Assembly (NCBI GenBank): GCA_028571685.1
Contig: CM053162.1
Location: 7,196,001-7,260,000, forward strand
Length of the DNA stretch: 64,000 nt
Direction: 5' to 3'
DNA from: Heterohyrax brucei
Lineage: Eukaryota; Chordata; Mammalia; Hyracoidea; Procaviidae
Shown here piece by piece: positions 58,019 through 64,000 of this stretch. Within the stretch, counting starts at the first letter, position 1, and each line of letters opens with the position of its first letter. Made by a program: the position numbers and the translations under genes. The notes under the pieces are model-generated. The model was not told the DNA's origin. It did no database searches and worked only from the letters and a program-made list of their open reading frames with translations.

Positions 58019-59054
58019 AAGGAGTCCTGGTAGCACAACAGCTTAGTGCTCAGCTGCTAATTGAAACGTTAGTGGTTCAAACCCGTGGGCTGCACCATAG
58101 AAAAAAGATATGGCCGTCTGTTTCTGTAAAAATATAAAGCATTGACCATAGACACATTCAAACTTCTTGAGGGACCAAATTACTAGATTGAGGGCTCTAG
58201 GGGCCATGGTCCTGGAGAGCATCTAATTTATTTGGCATAATGAAGTTTATAAAGAAATTGTTTTACATTCTACTTCATTGAGTAACATTTGGGCTGTTAG
58301 AAGCTCATGAACGGCCTTCTTAGATGTTCCACTGGTCTCACCTCCTTGTGAGGAAGGGAGAAATAAGAAACCCAAAGTCATAAGGGAAAGATCAGTTCAA
58401 AGGAATAATAGAACATAACTACCACAGCCTGTACCACCAGAATGAGTCCAGCACAACTAGACAGTGCCTGGTTATTACTGCTCTAATAGGGGTCACAATA
58501 GAGGATCCTAGACAGAGCTGCAGAAAAATGTAGAACAAAATTCTAGTGTTCTCCCCAAAAGACCAGACTTACTAGTCTAACAGAGATAGGACAAACCTTG
58601 CAAATGTGAGTGTGGCCAGACTTACTGGTCTGACAGAGCTAGGAGAAACCCTGAGAATATGGCCCAGCATCACCCTTATAGCTCAGTAATGAAGTCACTT
58701 TTGAGGTTTATTTATCTTTCAGCCAGAATATAGATAGGCTTATTAAACAAAAATGAAACTAGATGAGCACACTCGCTATGGGGCAAGAAACGGCAGGAAA
58801 ACTGGTATAGGCAAACCCAAGGTTGAGAAGGGGAGAGTTTTAATGTTCTCAGGTTGGCAACCTATGTAACAAAACAATAGGTGTATTAGTGGTTTATTGA
58901 GAAACTTGTTTGCTCTGTAAACCTTCATGTAAAGTATAATAAACAAACAAACAAATAAAAAGATCTAAAGCTTTGGAAATTCTATGTGGCAGTTCTGCTC
59001 TGTACTACACGGTCACAATGAGTAGAATCAACTAGATGGCAATGAGTTTTTCTT
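58019..59054 (+). mobile_element. AfroSINE, plus, long form, split by an L1 3' end
   Basis: The left part (58019-58140) has the head gagtcctggtagcacaacag and the central block to tttctgtaaaaatataaagc. The right part (58972-59054) resumes tttggaaattctatgtggca and ends at the tail. The junction words aatataaagc and agatctaaagc look like the target duplication of the inserted L1. Confidence 0.75.
58141..58971 (+). mobile_element. L1 3' untranslated region copy, plus, inside a SINE
   Basis: About 830 bp of L1 3' untranslated sequence (for example ccatggtcctggagagcatc, ctggtctcacctccttgtga) ends in aagtataataaacaaacaaa. It is 5' truncated to a pure 3' end and holds a 55-bp internal repeat. Family assignment rests on my recollection of afrotherian L1 tails. 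Confidence 0.6.
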
Positions 59055-59960
59055 TGAAAATCCCTTTGGAATGCTAGATAGTCATTCATTTTTTCTCCAA
59101 AAGTGGTAAAAGTTTGCTGAACTCTTTGGGTGAATGAAAATGAAGCAGCTCACTTGAGTTTAGGGACCACATTGCATGGAAACACACTAACTTCAGACAT
59201 TAGAGTCACAATCATTTTTACATCGTATACCTAGGAACTGAAACCAAATGAAAGAACAACATACTTACAACTCCCATCTCATCTTTACCGTAGGGATGGA
59301 ATACTCTGGAAAACAGAATGTATGATCAGATCTGTGTGCCTATAGTTTATAATATAGTGCCATTTCAAATCAATAGGAAAAATGGCCTATTAAATAAACG
59401 ATGTTAGGAAAACAACAGCTGTCTATCCAAAATGCAAACGAAAGAAAAAAATAGATACACAAGGAAAAGGATGGTGGGAAGGAAGAGGAAGAAAGAGAGA
59501 GAGACTTTTCCTTCAGTCTAGACTCAAAAAATTGTTCAGGATGAACAGAAAATTAAAGAACATTTTCTTAAACATTTGAAGAAAATATCAGAGGATATAT
59601 TTTAAATTTGTAAATGGAGAGGCTTTTCTAAGATACAAAATCCAGAATTCATAAAGGAAAAGATTGACGGATTTTGCTGTAGAAAAAAATTATGAATGCA
59701 TAACAAAAGGCTCTGTAAACATTAAAATGCAAGTGAAAAAATATTAATGCAGTGGAATAATATTTTGATATAATAGATTATTTTTTTTGCCCTCACTTCC
59801 TATTATACTTACCCCTATCCCTACCAAATGCCACTCCCCAGTTGTGGCAGCAAAAAGGACATTTTATGCTCATTGCCTCAGAGAATAGATGTTCCAGCAT
59901 AATGTGGAAAACAGGAATTAGTTCTCAGCTTTGGGATTTCAAATGCGCGGATATGACATT
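59055..59960. other. Sequence without a recognised gene or repeat
   Basis: AT-rich intergenic DNA. A short A-rich stretch (59420-59520) is the only visible structure. Confidence 0.4.
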
Positions 59961-59965
59961 TTAAA

Positions 59966-60117
59966 AAATTGACATTGAGTCAATTACAACTCACAGTGAC
60001 CTATAGGACAGGGTAGAACTGCTCCATAGAGTTTCCAAGGGGGTGTCTGGTGGGTTTGAAGTTCTGACACTCTTGCTTAGCAGCTGTAGCACTTAACCAC
60101 TATACCACCAGGAATTC
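59966..60117 (-). mobile_element. AfroSINE, minus
   Basis: gacattgagtcaattacaac, ctataggacagggtagaact, gtttccaagggggtgtctgg, and a reversed head ending cactataccaccagg. Confidence 0.85.
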
Positions 60118-60324
60118 TCGGATATGACACAGAAAATAATATCTGAGAAAAAAATGTTTATAACAATCTCAGTCTCAAGTTTTCATTGAGAAAGATTTTT
60201 AATCAGGATTCTTTTCACTCGAGAGAGAGGAGAATTGCAAGGGAAGTCAAGAAGGCTAAGAAACTGGAGTTCATGAGAGAGGTCCTGCTGCCAGACGCCT
60301 GCAGCATCCTGAGGTTGTAGAAGG

Positions 60325-60327
<3 letters not shown>

Positions 60328-60397
<70 letters not shown>
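60328..60397. repeat. Compound (GT)n(GA)n repeat
   Basis: About 14 GT units run directly into about 19 GA units. The reading frames of alternating residues over it are artefacts. Confidence 0.95.
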
Positions 60398-60398
<1 letters not shown>

Positions 60399-60715
60399 AC
60401 ACATGCGCACTGGGGTGGGGGGGTCTAGTTGTGTGTTAATGACAACAAACTCAGACACAAAATGTTTCCTCAAAGTGGATGCCAGGGAGGAGCAAGACCC
60501 AGTGCACGGTGAGCAACAAGATTCCAGAGTTCTTGCTTCTTAATCCTAGTCTAGTGTTGTGGGACAGCAGCAGAATAAAACAACTGGGTGGTATGTCTGA
60601 GAGGCTGGGCCCATCACAATCTCTCGTATGTATTCCTTCCGTGTCCAACATGGCACAACAATAGCCAAATGACCTCAGTGCACGAAATAATGGCACTGAA
60701 GTAACAAGTATGCCT

Positions 60716-60858
60716 CTTGCCATTAAGTCGATTCCAGTTGATCACTAAATTGTGGGACAGATTAGAACCAAAGGGTTTCCAAGGAGCAGCTGGTAGATTT
60801 AACGAGCAGACCTTTTGGTTAGTGAGTGAGCTCTTAACCACTGTGTCACCAGGGCTCT
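60716..60858 (-). mobile_element. AfroSINE, minus
   Basis: cttgccattaagtcgattcc, ccaaagggtttccaaggag, and a reversed head ending cactgtgtcaccagggctct. Confidence 0.85.
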
Positions 60859-61191
60859 GAAGTAACATACAATAACAGGTAACAAGTAACAAGCGTAGTC
60901 ACCTTAAATGGCAACAAGAGGCGATTTGATATTCACTTGAGGACCAACAATTAGGGGAAATAAAGTATTACTGAGGAGATGCCATGTGGGCCAAAGGTGA
61001 CTGAAGAGTAAATGCATACTGCCGCCAATGCCTTGAAACTTTTAAGGCCCCAGGAACTTGCACCCAAGCCACAAACATCTCAGTTGGGTCTGAAATTAAA
61101 TTTATGTCGCCTAGTAAAAAGAAGCACAATCAAATTAAGTTAGATAAAACAAAGAGTTTTACTTTTAAATTAGTTAAGTCTGTAACTCTTT

Positions 61192-61360
61192 ATGGGAGTC
61201 TTGGTAGTGCAGCAGTTAAAGTTATCAATTGCTAACTAAAAGGTCAGTGGTTTGAAATGACCATGCACTTCATGAGAGAAAGATGCAGCAGCCTTGGAAA
61301 CCTTATAGGGTCTCCATTACTCGAAACTAACTCAATGGAATTGGATTTGGTTTAGTGGGT
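61192..61360 (+). mobile_element. AfroSINE, plus, long form
   Basis: Head gggagtcttggtagtgcagc, gctaactaaaaggtcagtgg, central block gagagaaagatgcagcagcc, and tail ggaattggatttggtttag. Confidence 0.85.
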
Positions 61361-61480
61361 TTCGTAACCCTTTACAATTACAACATTTGATAACCAGAAT
61401 ACATAAGCAGACCCTACAAATCGTTAAACTAAACAACCTGATGGAGTTTGAATTTTCCGTGAGGCTGACTCTGAAATAGA

Positions 61481-61481
<1 letters not shown>

Positions 61482-61523
<42 letters not shown>

Positions 61524-61538
61524 ATGCACGTGCGCGCG
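61482..61538. repeat. (GT)n repeat with a GC-rich edge
   Basis: About 20 GT units are followed by tgcatgcacgtgcgcgcgag. It is alternating purine and pyrimidine throughout. Confidence 0.95.
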
Positions 61539-62089
61539 AGTGGTTTACAAGGGAGTATTCTTAGGATTAATACCTGCAAATGGGGAGAAGAGAGGTAGGA
61601 TTGGACAGAGGGAGAGGTCAGGTTGTGAAACAGCTGAACGACATCTGAACAGACAATCTGGGAAGTTCTGGAGCCCATCAGAGTTATCTTTCATTGAGCT
61701 GAAATGGCCAGGCCTTTACAACCCCAATTCAACTGGTCATCAGGTGTAGACTGACCTTGTGCAAGTCATTGGTTATGTTCTAGCCTGAAGCAAGGTGGCT
61801 CTCACCAACGGAGAAAGTGTCTTAGAGCTGACAGCCCTCACAGCAGCTGGGCAAGTCATCTCCACGCCCATCAACAACCAATTGTAAAGACAGCCAACAC
61901 ACAAGAAAGGAAATATAGGGAAAAAAAATACACAAATCTATTCAACTGTAACAATGAAAGGATTCTTTACTCCACATTCTGCACTAGATTGGCAACATTT
62001 TTAAAGATAATATCAAGGCTTACTGAGGATGCAAGAAAAGAGTCCTCTCATATACTGCTGATAAAATTATGAATTGATAAAAAGATTAA

Positions 62090-62180
62090 AAAGCATTTGG
62101 AAACTCTATGAAGCAGTTCTGCTTTGTCCTATAGGGTCACTATGAGTTGGAATCAACTCGACAGCTCTGGGTTTGGTTTT
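62090..62180 (+). mobile_element. AfroSINE tail half, plus
   Basis: catttggaaactctatgaag through gttggaatcaactcgacagc and a GGGTTTGGTTTT tail. The tRNA head is missing. Confidence 0.8.
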
Positions 62181-62243
62181 CAGCTTGGTATCAGAATTTA
62201 AAATGTGAATTCTCTTTGATTAACAATTCCACTTTTAGGACAC

Positions 62244-62764
62244 TGCCATGGATTGAATTGTGTCCCCCCTAAAATAAGTGTAGCCCTGTGGCTGGACCAT
62301 GATTCCCTGTATTCTACAATTGTCCTCCATTTTGTGATTTTGCTGTGCTGTATGTTAAAGGATTAGAGTGGGACTGTAAATCCCTTCAGAAGATCACCTC
62401 CCTGCTCCACTGTAAAGGGAGTTTCTCTGGAGCGTGTCTTGTACCACCCTTAATCCTTTCATCCTGCAAGAGATGAAAGGGAAGCAGGCAGAGAATTGGG
62501 AACCTCACACCATCAAGAAAACAGCACCAGCAGAAGAGCATGTGCTTCAGACCTGAGTTTCCTACTCCAAGATACTCGCTGGACAAAGACAGATGCAATA
62601 CTGGACTTTCCTCCAGAGCTGACAAGGGGGCAAGCCTTCCCTTGGAGCAGACATCCTGAATTGGGACTTGTAGCCTACAGGACTCAGTAAGAATAAATCT
62701 TCCTTTGTTAAAGTCATTTGACTCAGTGGTGTTTCTGTTAGAGCAGCCCTAGCTAACTAAAACA
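62244..62764 (+). mobile_element. ERVL-type solo LTR, plus
   Basis: It starts tgccatggattgaattgtgt and ends gctaactaaaaca. The target duplication is a perfect gacac (62239-62243 and 62765-62769). It has an aagaataaat polyadenylation-type signal near its end. Confidence 0.85.
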
Positions 62765-62769
62765 GACAC

Positions 62770-62975
62770 AGAACAAGAGGCAGACAGTTGAACAGAAGTC
62801 CAAGTGAGATAGATGACACAATTACTGAAATAATGTTCTCGAACATAGCTATGATTGTCAAGATGGCACAGGACCAGGCAGTGTTTCATTCTGTTGTACA
62901 GACACTTTGCATAGTCAAAACAGACTCGATGACACATAACAACAACTTTTTAGATGGCAGTTAGCAATAATAACT
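62770..62975 (+). mobile_element. RTE 3' end, upstream copy of a local duplication
   Basis: gacacaattactgaaataat, gcacaggaccaggcagtgtt and gacacataacaacaac match the RTE 3' end. It closely matches 63668-63876 at a distance of 900-901 bp, including about 25 bp after the RTE tail. Confidence 0.8.
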
Positions 62976-63876
62976 GCCATTTAGTATAGTTTAAAATCAG
63001 GAAAGTTGTGCTTCAAGGTTTCATCTTGTCACCAAAGTTATTCAATCCATATGCTGAGTGAATTACCTGAGAAGCTGAACTAAGAGGAGATGAACAGGGC
63101 AACAGGATTGTAGGAAGACTTATTAACAACCTGGGACATGGAAGAGACACAACGTTCTTGCTGAAAGCTAAGATTTGAAGCGTATACTCAAGAACATTAA
63201 GACTACAGCTTTTGTTATGGATTGCACCTCAACATCAAAATCCTCACAAATGGGCCAATAAACATTATTATAAATAGAGAAAGCATTGAAGTTGTCCAGA
63301 GTTCATTTTACTTAGATCCACAAACAAAGCCCATGGAAGCAGCAGCCAAGAAACCAAGTGATATATTGCATTGAGCAAATCTGCTATGAAAGACCTCTTT
63401 AAAGTATCAAAAAGCAAAGATGTCTCTCTGAGGACTAAGTTGTGCCTGAAACAAACCATTGTTTCTTCAATCACCTTAAATACAGGCAGAAACCGGACAA
63501 TGAATAAGGTAGACTAAAGAAGAATTGATGTGCTAAAGAATCAGAAAATCTATCTTGGAAGAAATATAGCCAAAGTACTCCTGAGAAGTCAGGAGAGACT
63601 TCCTCTCACATATTTTGGACATGTTGTCACACACTACTAGTCCCTGGAGAAGGATATTATGCTTGGTAAAGTAGAGGGTCAGCAAAGCAGAAGAAAAGTC
63701 CAAATGAGATAGTTGACACAATTACTGCAATAATGTTCTCAAACATAGCTATGATGGTGAAGATGGCACAGGGACCAGGCAGTGTTTCATTCTGTTGTAC
63801 AGACAGTTTGCATAGTCAAAACAGACTTGATGACACATAACAACAATTTTTTAGATGGCAGTTAACAATAACAACA
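62976..63876 (+). mobile_element. RTE-type LINE fragment, plus
   Basis: It begins in the reverse transcriptase region (tcaggaaagttgtgcttcaa, then ggtttcatcttgtcaccaaa) and runs to the RTE 3' end with many lesions. The catalytic YADD-region equivalent near 63140 is destroyed. The last 200 bp are the downstream copy of the duplication. Confidence 0.75.
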
Positions 63877-64000
63877 CTGATGAAATATATAGGAGCATGA
63901 AGAGTTATATACAAGTGTGTTTACCATAGACCTGTCTGTATTGATTTAAAACAAGTACACCACTTCAATGTCCACCAAATGAGATATTAACAAAAAAAAA

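Noticed and set aside
60183..60543. Frames of alternating S-L, T-H or C-V residues
   Set aside because: They are translations of the (GT)n(GA)n microsatellite.
1903..61360. tRNA-like A and B boxes in many places
   Set aside because: They belong to the heads of AfroSINEs and MIRs, not to functional tRNA genes.
1..64000. CRISPR arrays, operons, prophage or other prokaryotic systems
   Set aside because: Repeats are dispersed retroelements and microsatellites, and no spaced identical direct repeats of CRISPR type occur.

Overview
The window is nuclear DNA from a placental mammal, very probably an afrotherian and most likely a paenungulate (elephant, manatee or hyrax lineage). The main evidence is about twenty copies of the tRNA-derived AfroSINE family, in long and internally deleted short forms. 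They sit beside an RTE-type LINE and an L1 lineage whose 3' untranslated regions look afrotherian. Ancient MIR, MER5 and L2-like repeats place it within mammals. No bacterial, plasmid or phage feature was seen.

Only one host gene piece is recognised. On the minus strand, 18137-18218 encodes an alternative signal-peptide first exon of neurotrimin (NTM), an IgLON cell-adhesion protein. It ends in a canonical splice donor. NTM is therefore transcribed from right to left. Sequence below 18137 is the start of a large NTM intron, and sequence above about 18500 is promoter and upstream intergenic DNA. A compact CpG island (835-1190) lies within the intron, and a GC-rich block with a paired POU-like palindrome (24005-24885) lies upstream of the exon.

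Region 1-18.1 kb is mostly unique intronic sequence with scattered SINEs, MER5, MIR and L2-like remnants and one ERVL-type solo LTR with a perfect 5-bp target duplication (9272-9783). Region 18.1-20.9 kb holds the NTM exon and a compound dinucleotide repeat. Region 21.0-23.0 kb is a 5'-truncated L1 that appears to carry a 3' transduction. Region 23-30 kb is sparse intergenic DNA with MIRs and SINEs.

Region 30.9-39.7 kb is a decayed, env-less ERVL-type provirus with both LTRs and an identical 5-bp target duplication (aatac). Its pol region is split by a minus-strand RTE, which itself hosts two solo LTRs. Its reverse transcriptase region carries an inverted copy of about 113 bp from its own RNase H end. 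Region 39.8-46.5 kb is a long minus-strand L1 broken by two LTRs and a SINE. Region 46.5-47.9 kb is a plus-strand L1 5' end with a perfect 115-bp tandem duplication. Region 51.2-54.4 kb is a near-full-length RTE, and 54.4-57.5 kb is an L1 with an internal deletion. Region 57.5-64.0 kb is a mosaic of L1, SINE, LTR and RTE pieces, including a local duplication spaced 900 bp apart.

All mobile-element reading frames are interrupted. I see no new multi-gene system. The value of the window lies in the NTM exon and in the resolvable insertion histories.
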